Of a stretch of 64,000 nt of DNA, positions 10,216-22,604 are shown piece after piece. Position 1 is the first letter of the stretch. Each line of letters opens with the position of its first letter. Below the pieces are notes generated by a model that worked only from the letters and a program-made list of their open reading frames with translations, was not told the origin of the DNA and searched no databases. Origin of the DNA: Palaemon carinicauda (taxonomy: Eukaryota; Arthropoda; Malacostraca; Decapoda; Palaemonidae); assembly GCF_036898095.1 (NCBI RefSeq), contig NC_090766.1, positions 33,519,695 through 33,583,694 on the forward strand, given 5' to 3'. The position numbers and the translations under genes were made by a program.

Positions 10216-13200
10216 CTAGCGTCTATGGCCTCGGCCGTTTCCTCTAGGATTCTTACCTCCCCTGGAGGACTTTTTGCTCCTTCTGCTCTTGGCAGGAAAG
10301 GGCTTAGACGCCTTCGGCTTTGCTGCTATCGTCTTCTTTGTGTCCTTGGCCGGACAGGGCTGTTGGGCTGCTGGAGGTTTGTAGGGCCTCGATGTCAGGG
10401 CCCTATGGATGAGGGAATCCTGGTTGGACTTCCTCCACCTCTCAGCGGTTAGCACCACGTCCTTAGGCTCAAACAAACTCTTACCGAGCACAGAAGAGTG
10501 TGTGAGCCTGCTAACATCCGAACTGGGGACCTTCTGGTGGAATCTCTCAGCCACTGCGTCCCTTCGTTTGAGAATCGTATTGGCCCACAAGCTCGAAACT
10601 TGGTGGGCCAGAAACTCGATGGTCCGCGTGCCTGAGAGCAAGAATGTCTCCAGTGCCTTCCTGGTGCTTTCTTTGGACAGGTCCTCAGACCGCACCAGGA
10701 TACCCAGAGACCCCAGCCAGATGTCGAGCCATGAAGTCGCCTGCATGGCACACTTCGCCACCTTCTCCTGGCTTAAGATCTCAGTAGCTGAATAGGATAC
10801 GTGCCGGTTGGAGTCTCTCTCTAGAGGGACTACCCCGGTGAGTTCTTCCACGGAGTGGTGAACTGGAAGACCCAAACAAGTCTCTTCAAGGATCTCAAAG
10901 TACCTCCTCTGATGGACTCGAGGAGGAGGGAGGAGCTTGTTACCGGCACTGGATCTACTGGAGGAGGCAAGCTCCGAGAGCTGGCCCTCGACCTTGTCTC
11001 TGGCACTCTTCATCCCTTGTGACCAGGGTAAAGCTGCACTGGCCCTAGAGGGTTTCTGGGTGCCGTAGACACGGTCCAAGACCGTGTCCTCACCCTCACG
11101 AGGAGGAATCTCTGGGTCTGGAGTCCCGTTGAGGTTTCTCATGAGGGTTAGAACTTGCCAGAACGCGTGTTCTAACTCTTGATGCTCTCCTCCTGAAGGA
11201 CTGGCAGCAAAGTCTCCTGTCCCCAGTGGCTCTTCCTGGGGGGACTCGTGGACATCCTCTGAAGGTCTATCTGGCTCCTGTCTGATCTTTGCCGACGACT
11301 TGGGAATCGTCTTAGAGTCCTTCGGTTCCCTCCTGGGAGGGATACAGGACTCGAGTAACGATGGGTGCAGGCTCTTTTCTACCCCTGATCGAGAAGACTT
11401 CTCAGGGAGAGGAGTTTCCCCCATTGGTGCGATGGGGGAACGGTCCGACTCTCCTGAGGATGGGTAATCCTCATCTGCAGGAGAGGGAGAGAAAGTCTGG
11501 TGGGGGAGAAGGAGCCTTGCGCAAGGATCTGGGAGGAGACAGGATAGCACTCGGAGGTGTCTCCACGGAGGGGACTCCTCTCTTCCTCTTCAGGTGGGAG
11601 GAAGCTGCCACTGATTTGTGACCTAAGTCAGAGAGGACAGGCTTCATAGCCTGCACAAGAGCTCTGACCAGGGTCCCGAACCAGGGCTGCTGGCTGACAG
11701 TTGCCCTGTCAGACACTCCCTCTGGAGGGAAGGGGATCGTTCGATCCCTTGGAGGAGTCGACAAACGAGGGTTCGCCTGAAAAGAAGCTGAAATGAGAGA
11801 GTCCTTAGACCTGTCCGGGAACCGCCCCTCCTCCGGCGAGAGCGCTGTTCTGTGCTTGCGGGGAGGGGAACGAGATGATGACCTGTCAGCTTGACGACGA
11901 TCGCGCTGGAGTTCGCGCGATGGGCCCTGTCCTGGGTCGCACGCAAAAGGATCGTGTGCCATAGGAATTTCGCGCTCGCACACGCACGCATGGGCGCGGG
12001 TGTGAGAGGTTGATGGCACGTAGGAGATGGCGCGGGCACGCGTAGGAGATGGCGAGGGCGTGTGGCGCTTAGGAGCTGGATCGTGAGGAGGCGTTGAAGG
12101 CTGGATGCGAGGGCACGCAGTAACCTGATGGGGTACTGATGGGTGCGAGTGAGTAGTAGCACGTGCGCGCTGTATCTAGAAGAACTGGGCGAGGGCGCGA
12201 GGGTGGGTCTGCGCGTTGGAGCGCAGGTGGGCGCTGAGCCGTCTGAGCAGGTATGTTAACCTCTGGGCACGCTGGGCGCACAGGGGATCGTGGGCGAGCA
12301 TGGCGCGCATCAGCATGTGGGCGCCCAGGTGTGCGCTGCTGTGATGGGCGCGCAGGGCGCACGATCGGATTAGGGCGCACAGGTGTGCGCTGTTGAGTTC
12401 CATGGGGCGCCTTGAGAGCAACTGGAACCTGGCGCGCAACTGTAACATCGCGCGCGACTGGAGGAGCGCGTGCAGGATTGCGCGGTCTGGAAGGAAGGTC
12501 CAGGGGTACCTGAGAGCACCCGTGCGCTAACTTAGGCACCTACTGGACTGCGCGCTGAGATGCAGAAGCGCGTTGGCGAGCGCGTGTGCGCTGTGTCAGG
12601 AACTGCGCGAGATGGGCGTGCCTCGCGCCTAACTCCAGAAGGGCGCTGCGAGTCTAGAGGTACCTGTGAGTGCCTGTGCGCTAACCTAGGTGCCTCTTGG
12701 ACTGCGCGCGACGTGGCAGGAACCGGTGAACGCTGGGGCGCAGGTGGGCGCGTGTGCACAGGTGACCGCTGGCACGCTAGATCAGGAACTGCTGGTGGGC
12801 GCCGGGGCGCAGAAGGATGTGGGCGCACAGGGGAACCCTGGCGCGTAACAGGAACAGGAGCGCCGCGCGCGCAGGTGAGCGCTGTGGCGCTAAGTCTGGA
12901 ACGGCAGCAGCAGCATGAGGGCGCGCAGGTTTAACCTGGCACTTAAGGGTATGAGGCGCAGATTTGCGCTCAAGTCCCTTATGCCCCGAAGGGACCGGTG
13001 CCTGCGCAATGGCAGGTTCAGGTGGCGCGTAAAGCACATCAGCATCCTCAAAGGGTGACGGCAGGTCAGCAGGTCTGGAGGGAGACTGGTCACAGGGTCC
13101 CGAAGGACAACCTTCCTACGAAGGGGATCGCGAACGATCCCCGGAGAGGTCTAAGGTGGTAGCTGGCAGGATCGGCGAACGGCGAGTCGTCTCTTCCGCA

Positions 13201-14104
13201 GAGGACTGTGGGGACGACGAGCCGAAGAGGTGCCTCCTAACTCCCTTGTGAGGAGAAGGAAGACCTCTACGGCGAAGGGGAGGACGAGCCTTCCGCCTTA
13301 TACGCCCACGAGGGGCCGTGGGGTCAGCGAGCTGACCATCGTAGGGCCTCCGAAGAGGAGTCTCTGTAAGTGAACTCTCCCGAGAGGGAGAATCACCGGC
13401 AGGAGAGACCGTAGGACTTAGTTCCTCCCTCGAAAGATGTTCGGAGGGGGAAACTAAGCCTTCAGCTACCTCAGCAACAGGAACGGGGGTTTGACTAGAC
13501 CCACGAGTTGCCTCCGTCACAACAACGTCAACAACAGACAGAGGATCTATCCCTGCTGTAGTTGGCGATTGTTTGACAGCTGCACCTAGTTTGATCATGT
13601 CAAACAGGGCTTCCCTGGAGGACGAACCCTGCAGCCCCAAGGAAGCCCAAAGCTGTAATAAATCATTGTTATTTACAGGCAAATCAATATTTAAATCCTC
13701 CTCCGGGGGAGGAGGGGCAGCTGCCTCGCTATGGGAGGCAACTACCTCTCCCGCACCCCGGGATCGGTCAACAGCAATACGGTCTACGCTACCACTCGCC
13801 GGCCTCTCGGAAGAGACCGCTCAAGGGGGAGCTTCGGAGGAGGAAAGGGCTACGGAAGAAGTCGTCTTGGAATATTCTCTCTCCAAGAAGCCTCTGAAGG
13901 AGAAATATCCCTTTAAAACTTTTTCTTCCGGCGCCGGGCAAACCTCTCCCACTAGGAGGTAGACCACTCCCTACATTCAATACATATGTTACCGCTATCA
14001 CACCGTTGGCCCCTACAATGAGGACACAAGGTGTGGGGATCGGTGTCGACCGCCGACATAAAAGTCCCACAAGGGCGGCCAGGAAGTCCAGGGCACGTAC
14101 GCAT
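10216..14104 (-). pseudogene. Gag-like ORF1 of element F, decayed
   Basis: The most likely start is the ATG at 14104, giving MRTCPG and a Cys/His cluster (C-x7-C-x11-H-x2-C-x2-C-x4-C-x5-C-x2-C) that ends in a TAG near 13954. Element E has a Gln codon at the same place. Recognisable segments continue at 13682-13116 and, after a GC-rich repetitive zone, in a 444-codon frame (11550-10216). That last frame carries the conserved DIRS Gag core (WLDIWLGSLGILV, ETFLLSGTRTIEFLAHQ, ILKRRDAVAERFH) and a basic Arg/Gly tail (SRGGKNPRGNGRGHRR). The protein would coat RNA in a cytoplasmic particle. Multiple frameshifts are present. Confidence 0.7.
11900..13060. repeat. GC-rich degenerate repeat tract inside gag of F
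   Basis: The tract is packed with variants of 'gggcgcacaggtg', 'tgtgcgctg' and 'gcgcgc' words at irregular spacing of about 10-50 bases. Minus-strand frames through it translate into Arg/Pro/Ala/His-rich sequence with recurring 'QRSPV' and 'RPPAP'-like units. It appears to be an expanded simple-sequence region of the Gag linker. Elements A-E have nothing comparable at this position. It breaks the gag frame repeatedly, so expansion may have happened after the copy became inactive. Confidence 0.6.
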
Positions 14105-14224
14105 AATCAGTAGAGGCCAACTTCAAACACACTGTGAGAAAGAAAAAGCAAAAACAGATTAATGGTAGTCAAAGCGAGGGAGAGAGCAGACAGGTCTGTT
14201 CTCTGCCCGAGCCAAAAGTAAAGT

Positions 14225-14406
14225 GAACCACTCACTAGTGTGTGTGAGGGGGGGGGGGGGGTTTAGCAAGCTACCCCTCTCTACCCCCCGCTGACTAGTG
14301 GTGGGGTAGTAAACCCTCGTTAAGATTCTAATGGTACGTCATTCAGCTATGCCGAAGTAATTACCCCATGTAAATAGCGTGGTTTGAATTTCAGTTACAG
14401 AACAAA
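14225..14406 (-). repeat. Right inverted terminal repeat of element F
   Basis: This is the inverted partner of 6456-6660. Shared blocks include 'cactcactagtgtgtgtga', 'gtaaaccctcgtta' and 'gaagtaattaccccatg'. It contains a G13 run absent from the left copy. The last 35 bases ('aaatttcagttacagaacaaa'-like) match the second half of the ICR rather than the left end. Upstream on the minus strand, a pyrimidine tract ending in 'ctttctcacag' precedes the Gag ATG by about 30 bases. Confidence 0.85.
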
Positions 14407-15300
14407 TTGCAAATACCACTGATCCACGGCTTAACTACTATAAAGCCACCTATTGGTGAGGTTCCTACTTTAGACAAGGGATTGCCAAGGAAATACAATC
14501 TATAACAAGTTTTATGCTGTACACTGATCAAAACTGCACATCAAAGCATGTAGCATAATGGATGCAGTATTGGTTAGTTTTATCAAAATAACACAGTAGC
14601 CTATAAAAATCCCTACACACGTAATATATGGAAATATGATTATGTGAAGTTGTATGTTAGGAAATAAGCAGTATTATAGCAAAGGAAGAATACAATGTTA
14701 TGGGCAAAGACACTTGAGAAAAGTCCATATGCCAGTATTGATGGAAATTCTACCCTTTTGTGTAACTGTACTTGACTAACCTAAACATTTTCAAAAGATA
14801 AGATTACCCCATTTATTATTACATAATCAAAAGACTGTTTAGAACTGCCAAAAGCGGGGGATCTAATTAACCACATTGTTGTGTTCATGAAAGTTGGATT
14901 ACTATTCATAGATATTATCAATCTTGTCTGCATACAGTATACAAAACTTAGAATGATGTTAAAGTAATGTTTGTTATTAACTTTGTTGTGTTTTACAAGT
15001 CATCCTAGAAATTAATTTTAATATGATCAAATACAGGAAAATGCCACTGTATTTTTATTATCAAACTTGTAATATCTTTGATACTACAAGCAATGAGAAA
15101 CCTATTAAATTCACATTGCTGCGTTATACAAAATATTTAATAATCTTATAGTAGTGATAAATGGACACCAAAAAATTATAAGCACAGGATTTCAAATACT
15201 GTACTGTATTTGGAATCACTAGTCCTGATTTGACACATACATTATCTGTATAATTAACAATAAAAAATATTAAAAATTAGTCAAAAGTAAAACCGGGATT
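14407..15300. other. AT-rich DNA without recognised features
   Basis: Both strands are stop-rich. The word TACTGTA occurs in a doubled form (TACTGTACTGTA near 15196). I see no transposon end, tRNA or coding sequence. This may be genuine host intergenic or intronic DNA, bounded on the left by element F and on the right by the LINE tail at 15301. Confidence 0.4.
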
Positions 15301-15801
15301 AATCATCATCATCTCATCCTATGCCTATTGACGCAAGGGGCCTCGGTTAGATTCCGCCAGTCGTCTCTGTCTTGAGCTTTTAATTCAATACTTCTCCATT
15401 CATCATCTCCTACTTTGCGCTTTATAGTCCTAAGCCATGTAGGCCTGGGTCTTCCAATTCTTCTAGTGCCTTGTGGAGCCCAGTTAAAGGTTTGGTGAAC
15501 TGATCTCTCTCAGGGAGTGCGAAGAGCATGCCTGAACCATCTCCATCTACCCTTCATCTTGATCTCATCCACATATGGTACTTGAGTAATCTCTTTTAGT
15601 TTCATTTCTAATCCTGTCCTGCCATTTAACTCCCAATATCCTTCTGAGGGCTTTATTCTCAAATCTACTAAAGCTATTGGAGATTGTTTCATTGTCATAC
15701 CATGACTCATGTCCATGGAGTAACACTGATCTCATTAAACTGATATATAGTCTGATTTTTATATAAAATTTTAGGCAATTTGATTTCCAAATTATACTTA
15801 A
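15301..15801 (-). pseudogene. LINE relic, 3' third (C-terminus and tail)
   Basis: Read on the minus strand from the edge of element A, the frames give IIWKSNCLKFYIKIRLY, SVLLHGHESWYDNE and FENKALRRILGVKWQDR; after a shift WRWFRHALRTP; then GTRRIGRPRPTWLRTIKR, DEWRSIELKAQDRDDWR and NRHRMR-stop, followed by a (ATG)n tail at 15301-15315. This is the C-terminal end of an RTE/R1-type LINE ORF2. The N-terminal continuation lies across element A at 22916-23397, and the 5' part lies beyond B at 45160-45930. Confidence 0.8.
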
Positions 15802-16148
15802 CAGATTTTGAGCAAAGCAAAAAATCTAATTTTGGGTGAGATGGCCATGTCGTCTTGATGGAAGTTCCTTAAAGTAGCTTCCTAAGGGATATATGTACTA
15901 CAGTGATATTCCCAGAGAATTATACCTTTAGGTATCCAGAATTCTAACTCCTGGCACGAATATCCTTAAAATTTCTCCAAAGGATATCGCATAATATCAG
16001 CGGACGCATTCTTGACACGCCTCCATAGCAATCTGCACCCCAAACAGCGTTTTGGCTTTCGAGGAGGATGTGGCAAAAGGGAGCCGTCCAAAGGCTCTCC
16101 CCGCTCTCGTAATACTATTGGGAATACAACAGCGCCATTCCCACTACG
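15802..16148 (+). repeat. Terminal repeat of element A (gene 3' side)
   Basis: The sequence starts 'cagattttgagcaaagc' and continues through the family-1 landmarks ('gatattcccagagaatta', 'aattctaactcctggc', 'gcatagcaatctgcacc'-like) to 'caacagcgccattcc'. It is inverted relative to 22605-22915. The first 55 bases are specific to this end and are complementary to the first half of the ICR. Confidence 0.85.
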
Positions 16149-16242
16149 GCAGACATTCCTTGTAGCATTGAGCGTGGTGTTACAGATACAGTACCACGGG
16201 AGGGATACTGTGAAGATCTTTTCTTTTAGAAGAGATGGGTGG

Positions 16243-16340
16243 GTCCATCAGGACGACATGGCCATCTCACCCAAAAATAGATTTTTCGCTTCGCTCTAAA
16301 TCCGTTTTTTGGGCTCAAGCCATGTCGTCGTGATGGAAGC
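16243..16340. other. Internal complementary region of element A
   Basis: The sequence 'tccatcaggacgacatggcc' through 'cgctctaaatccg' copies the inverted gene-3' end, and 'ttttttgggctcaagccatg' onward copies the other end, so the two termini are joined at a run of T. This equals the predicted circle junction of the element. It is intact, unlike that of element B. Confidence 0.85.
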
Positions 16341-17262
16341 ATACCATAGCATTAGTGTATCTGTGGATTTTTAATCAGTGCCTTAACCTTATAGCAACCT
16401 TTTCTATGGTCATGGGGACCACATGAGACAAGGGACATTACCGTTATTCGACACCATCACTAATCATAACCAATGTTAGTGCTTCCTGCCTCCTACAGGG
16501 AAGAGTCATTCTAGACAGTAGAAAAGGGATCTTGAGGTTAACATACATAGTATGACCAAACATAAGTACACACTGAATATACAAATAGTCTCATAGTTGT
16601 ATATTTGCTAAAATAACATCAGTGTCTCTTACATCTATCATTTGATGCATACAAATATATGAAGGATACTTACTTTGGTAAGTTGAAGAACTCTGGCATG
16701 TATACATACAATTGTCTGGCGAAGGTGGACGCACTACATTTTAATAGACATTTATTACTAATAAATGACTAAAAGATGTTCAGTTAAACGAATGTAGTAT
16801 GACAATGGGATTATACCTGTAACAAGTACAGAGACTATATTTCCTTCTTGAAGGAAGAAATGATGATTGCCACTCTCAGACTGAAGAAAATTATAAAACA
16901 AACTCTTCATAATTCCTGTACTGGTTACTTCTATCTGCACTGTGTACTTCGTACACCGGCACTAGTGCTATCTGTATAATTCCACACTTGGGATTTTGAA
17001 CAGAGCCAGTGTTATCATGGTAACACTTAATTAAAAGACGTCACACCTAAGAAGGGTGACCTCTTCTCCCTTTAATTGACAGTCCCAGTCAATTAACTGT
17101 TCATCGTAGAATTAGACGGCAGGTTAAATATTCTACCTGGCGTCACCACATTATTGCTTCAGAACATGGATTTGTCTAGCATAGTGTATGTAGAACACTC
17201 TGGATGATTCTCATCCGTTACATGTGCGAGGACATGTGAGGTCCCAAACCAAAAACTGTTTA

Positions 17263-19424
17263 CTACAGTAATTTGGGGGCGGGTTTTAATACACTACCTG
17301 CCGCCACTACGAAGTGTTTCAGTTCATGCACTTGTTTTGTATAGTGTTTGTAAAACACTCTGGATGATTTCCATCCAGTGTATGAACGAAGGCGCACAAA
17401 GTCCATATACTGAAAGAAGTTCAGTGATGAAGCAATCTTTCTCGGATCATGACCTGCGGGAGTACTGTCCGGATCCGCTCTACGACCACCTGTAAGCTCT
17501 ATAGCTCTCAGGTATACTTCTCCAGGAGGGTTTTGAACTGTAGGAGAAGGTAAGGAAATGATGGTAGGGACATTTCTGTTTCCCATCAACGGCTCATCTT
17601 GAATAGGCTTTGGACCGAAGGATCGAAGGTCCTGCGATCCTGAGGGAAAATTCCTCCTAGCCGAAGCGTCTTTATGCTTCGAGTAGTCAGTAGGCTTAGA
17701 CTTTCGACCATCTGCCTGTAGCACCGTGATCACTGGAATAGTGGGATGTTGTTGAGCAGCCCGTATATTTCCAACATTTTCGATCTTCTTTTTAGGTTGG
17801 GGACCCACAACCACAGAAGATTTTCTCTTTGAAGGAATGACCCATTTTTGGAGAAGACTTATGTTCTCCATGGTGGCGTTCTTAATTACTTCCTTAATGA
17901 CCTCGTGTGGGAAGAGGTCTTTACCCCAGATGTTGGAAGCTATTAGCTTCCTTGTTTCGTGTTTCACTGTTGCATCAGCAAACACAAACTCTCTACATGC
18001 TCTCCTGGCCTTCATAAAGGCGTAAAGGTCCTTCACCAAGATAGCCATATGCTTTTTGGCTATGACCATGAGCATGCCTGGGGTACTTTCGTAGGTTAAA
18101 CACAACTCTATGTAGTTTTGTAGAGAAAGGGATGTCGCAAGTCTCTCCTTTGACTCATGTTCATTACACAAGAGCAACTCAGACAATTTAGGGAGACATA
18201 CCTTGAATTGTTGACTTGCGATGTCCTTGTCTAATTTTCCTACTGAAAATGTCAAATGGACTTCCTTCCAATCCTTTTCCTGTCCGGGAAAAGCTGGTGA
18301 AAAAGGCTTGCACTCATCGAGTGTGGGACATGGCTTAACCACCTCTACCGCTTTGGCAACAGAAGTAAATGCCTTCCCCATGAAGAGGAATGAGAGTGAA
18401 GTAGGAGCAAGAAAGGAAGGGTGTCTGTTATTCAGTGAGAATACCTTTGACTCTGAATAAACCGCCTTTCTCAGACTACCTGAAAGGATAGTCTGTGCCT
18501 TATCATGGTCAAGAATCAAGACCTCCTTTGGTTTGCTCCTTTTCTTGACTTTGGTTCGTACTTCAGTCGAACCCAACAATTAGGGAAAGCATCAAAGCTT
18601 GGCCAAAATTGAATTTTGTCCAAAGGAACCGCATCTATTTTCTCTGAGATGTAGAGATTGCCATTTGAAATTGGCATCTGCTCCGCAAACCTCCAGGGAT
18701 TGGTTATAGAGCATGTTGGTAGGTCTTGATTCAAGGGTTGTTTGACTGACCCCTGGGAAGCGACAAGAGAAGCTTTACAAGGCTCTATCTTGCGTTTTAC
18801 TTCCTGCTTTTCGTTTTGTTTACGAAAGCTCTCTATTTGATTCTACAGCTGGATACATAATTGTACCACATTATCCAATAGAGGGGTAGAAGACGAAGAT
18901 GTCGACATCGATGGCTCTATAGCCGGCATAGGCGGAGGAAATTCTGACACAAAATTTTTCTCTTCTACCCTGGGGCACTTCTTGCCCTTAATCCCAAAGG
19001 TTTTCTGGCCGTCAGGGGATGTAGTTGGCTCCTGAGGCACTACTGTTTCCTCACTTGCTTCCGGAAATAGTAGCTTACGCATCCTATCATTAGGTAGGAA
19101 AGGACCCGGAGAGATCTTTTGAAAGCCTCTCACCCAGTTGCGTAATTTATATTGAGCTGTATCCCTAATCTCCGTAGACTTGGGATTTTCAAAACCTTCA
19201 GACATTAATGTCCGAAATATATTGCAAACCTGTGGGTTCCAATAATGTAGGGATCCGGAAATAATATTGCAGGGGGCATGAAACCTGCAAGTATTATGAC
19301 CGTAAAAATACTTACTTTTGGCCTTGCAGAGGACTGCAGCACAAGGTATCTGGTGTTCCTCTTGTAAAGAAAGGAAAACCAAATGGGTATACAATGGATT
19401 ATCTCCTTGACAATCAACATGCAA
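17263..19424 (-). pseudogene. Gag with in-frame fusion to recombinase C-terminus (element A)
   Basis: The N-terminal part (19424-18516, one frame with a stop near 18843) carries the Cys/His cluster (LCKAKSKYFYGHNTCRFHAPC) and RGFQKISPGPFLPNDRM, conserved in copies B, C and D. After a frameshift at about 18540 an uninterrupted 438-codon frame (18579-17263) contains the Gag core (WKEVHLTFSVGKLDKDIA, FMKARRACREFVFA, WGKDLFPHEVIKEV) and then, at about 17484, switches to RRADPDSTPAGHDPRK and VFYKHYTKQ. These are the HxxR box and nucleophile tyrosine of the YR. The catalytic first arginine, RT and RNase H are absent. Whether the fused protein is made is unknown. Confidence 0.85.
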
Positions 19425-20280
19425 ATGTCCTTTACAATAGAGTAGCTTAGGATAGTAAGCTATAAAGGGATAGTAGGAGATACATACTTGTGTACCCCTG
19501 TGAGCAAATGCTGTTGCCTCCCCTCAGTATTAACTACATGGAGATTTCCCTATAGAGTAACTCCAAGTAAAAGGACTCTTATCCCTGGGGGTAGAGAAGT
19601 ATCAAATCACTGTCCCAAAATAATGTTAATACTGTGGGGTCAGGATGACTGATTCTCGACCAGAATATTGAAGAAAACTTATTCATTCAATATATGAACG
19701 GTACCAGCAGAATGCTCGTACAAGGGTACCCAAGGTATGTCAGAAAATACTACTGTATCATGGTACTGTAGTTTTCTAATTGCAGTAAGTCTATATTGCA
19801 ATTTACTGGCTACCGTACATCATGTATTGTAGTCTAGTCATTATGCTGCCTTCATAGTAGCATATGACAGTATGGTCCATCTAGCATGAAGCCAGCTGGA
19901 CTAGAAAAATAAAGACATATATTTGTATATCCCAGTCAGCCTATTTGCTGTAGTCTTCCTACTATATTAGAATATAGTGTTTCCTGATTAGGGAGACTCA
20001 AGGAAAAAGGCTGCACCCTTTAAGGGTTAGGAGTGTATTACTCCTGCCTTGAAGTGTTTAATATTGTAGGGTAATCCTAATACTGATTCATAATCAGGAT
20101 ATTGAAGAAATCATATTCATTCAATATAGGATTGGGCTCAGCAAATGCCTGTGTTGGATATCCAAAATATATTGGAAATAACTACTATTATAAACTATAT
20201 AGTAGTTTTCTATCTGCAGTATATTCTATGATGCAGATATATTGGCTACCTGTATAAAATATACAGTAGTTCAGCCGGCA

Positions 20281-21421
20281 TGTAGCCGGCATAGCTAGGT
20301 CTTGCCGGCATACCCAGCATGCTAGCTAGAGAGAGAGAGATAGCATGGAAAAAAAGGCTACTCCTTACTGTGAATGTATACAGTAATTAAGGATGTAAAA
20401 GTCTAATTTGACTGCCTTTTCCCAGAGAGAAGGTTCTAATAGAAGGGGAGAATGTACCATTCAGGCTTCCATGCAGCTACAGTACTATTGCAGACAAGGT
20501 ACCGCCGATACACTGCCGGCCGGCAAGTCCAGCAGTACCAGTACAGTCGGTGTGCTGCCAACTGAGTCAGCACTATCTGTGCCGGCCTGGCCGGCAGTAC
20601 CCCGGCAACAGGACCTGTAGCAGCAGTCCAAGGGAGGATTGAAGAACCTTGGGAACAGAAGGGACTTCCCTCTTACGGCCATCATGGTCACCGGCAGCCA
20701 TCTAGGCTGCTGGCTGGGCCGGCAATTGCCGACAGATGATGTGGTTGGCGGCAGTATACTCTGCCGTCAGCCAAAGACATGGCTCGAGAGGGAGTCTGGC
20801 TGGCTCAGGCAACCTACCAGCAAAGGAAGGTTGCAGGCATGTAGCCGGCATAGCTAGGTCTTGCCGGCATACCCAGCATGCTAGCTAGAGAGAGAGAGAT
20901 AGCATGGAAAAAAAGGCTACTCCTTACTGTGAATGTATACAGTAATTAAGGATGTAAAAGTCTAATTTGACTGCCTTTTCCCAGAGAGAAGGTTCTAATA
21001 GAAGGGGAGAATGTACCATTCAGGCTTCCATGCAGCTACAGTACTATTGCCGACAAGGTACCGCCCATACACTGCCGGCCGGCAAGTCCAGCAGTACCAG
21101 TACAGTCGGCGTGCTGCCAACTGAGTCAGCACTATCTGTGCCGGCCTGGCCGGCAGTACCCCGGCAACAGGACCTGTAGCAGCAGTCCAAGGGAGGACTG
21201 AAGAACCTTGGGAACAGAAGGGACTTCCCTCTTACGGCCATCATGGTGCCCGGCAGCCATCTTAGCTCCTGGCTGGACCGGTAGTTGCCGGGTAGGCCGG
21301 CAATTGCCGACAGATGATGTAGTTGGCGCCAGTATGCTCTGCCGTCAGCCAAAGACATGGCTCGAGAGGGAGTCTGGCTGGCTCAGGCAACCTACCAGTA
21401 AAGGAAGGTTGCAGGCATGTA
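20281..21421 (+). repeat. 559-bp tandem duplication in leader of element A
   Basis: Two nearly identical copies start at 20281 and 20840 with 'tgtagccggcatagctaggt'. The second copy carries an extra segment of about 23 bases near 21275-21300 ('ggtagttgccgggtaggccg'-like). Differences elsewhere are only a handful of substitutions, so the duplication is young relative to the decay of the element. Each copy holds an interrupted AG run, TACAGTA words and many GCCGGC hexamers. Confidence 0.9.
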
Positions 21422-22604
21422 GCCGGCCTAAAGAAAGACAATGGCTAAGCCATCAAAAGAGGACAGTGGGGTAGGGAACAGGGTCCTGTAACGAGTGTGA
21501 AAGGAACTGGCAAAAATTGTCAATCCTACCACCTGTAAAAGAAACTCTGTTTCGGTATCGGCAGAATCCCAGGGAACAGGAGAGACTCAGTTCTCCAACC
21601 CAGAGATTGCCGACACAGTTAAGGGGATGGCGGCACTGCCGCCTCCTCTTAACAAAGAAGAAACAGAGTTCCAGTGCCAAAGTATCCTAGGCTAAAGAAA
21701 ATTACTCTTCAGCCCAGAGTACTGTGGCATAGGACTAGTCTTTTAGTCGCAAGGAGAAGATGGTATCCTACCATAACTTTGTGCGGCTAATGAGAGCTAA
21801 CCTCCATTGCCGGCCACCAGGCCGGCAGGGGAATGATGGTATCCTACAACCCATTCGCCCTTCCGTCAGGTCGCCGACATAAGACTAAATACTCTGAGAT
21901 TCTGACTAAATCCCAAAACCCGATGGTATACCACAACCAAAGGTTAAGGGAAGAGGCAGGACAAACCCTAATTTAGCCATGTCTGAATAAAATTCAAGGC
22001 ACGGCTATTAGGGTTGTAGCCTGAAGCTACACTCAGAGGGAAAGAGATTACCCTTAAGTCTCCGAAGAGACGTGTAAGGTTTCATAACATTACAGGAGGT
22101 ATCAGTCTCCACTGAATGAAAACAAAACACGAGGGTAACCGGGGAAAGTCGAACGTATAGTAAAACGTCTAGGTAAGGTTACCTAGGCTATACGAGATCT
22201 CGGTTACCTAAATCACCGAAACTCTAAATATACGATCGACAGAGAAAAGGAAACAAAAATTATGCACAATATCAAAACTTTACAAGAGTAATTGCCTGAA
22301 TAGCTGAATAATTAAAATAATTAAATAAAGCTATTAAAAACTGGAAGTCGTTTTGCTATCTAAATAACACATGCCTAACGAACGATGGCACCATGGCGCC
22401 TCCAGTAACTGGCTTAGCTCTTAAACACAATAAAATACTCTAATTTCATTGTGAAACAGGAGCTAAAATATACTCATAGTAAAGACCCGATACTCAACTT
22501 TCCAGAGGCGGAAGATGATGGAGAAAGCATAATAATAATCCTGTAAAACGATTGAAAAGTTAGATCACCAGGAAATAACACCGAGCGAGATCGCTACAAA
22601 AAAA
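21422..22604 (-). other. Leader of element A, no coding sequence
   Basis: This aligns by short landmarks to the leaders of B (36600-37850), C and D: 'ggagactgatacctcc'-like, 'agtttcggtgatttaggtaacc' in inverse, and the paired 'cctaggctatac' segment. It is presumably the transcribed 5' leader. GCCGGC hexamers are concentrated toward the gag-proximal side. No open frame of note is present. Confidence 0.6.

Larger units (their letters stand above)
6456..14406 (-). mobile_element. DIRS-like YR retrotransposon F, structurally complete
   Basis: All parts of a DIRS element are present on the minus strand: terminal repeat (14406), gag (14104-10216), RT/RNase H (10197-8207), tyrosine recombinase (about 8350-7262), internal complementary region (6786-6684) and inverted terminal repeat (6456). 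There is no DDE integrase, no protease and no long direct repeats, which excludes Gypsy, Copia and BEL. No methyltransferase domain was found between RNase H and recombinase, unlike some DIRS1 elements. Both edges share 'aaat' with the reconstituted circle junction in the ICR and no duplicated target is seen. Several indels and stops make this copy non-coding. Confidence 0.9.

Noticed and set aside
12560..12934. 124-codon plus-strand frame, Arg/Gly-rich
   Set aside because: Lies in the GC-rich repeat tract of element F where stop codons are rare on all frames.
6456..14406. Methyltransferase domain expected in some DIRS1 elements
   Set aside because: No S-adenosylmethionine-binding or DPPY-like motif is visible between RNase H and recombinase in any copy here.
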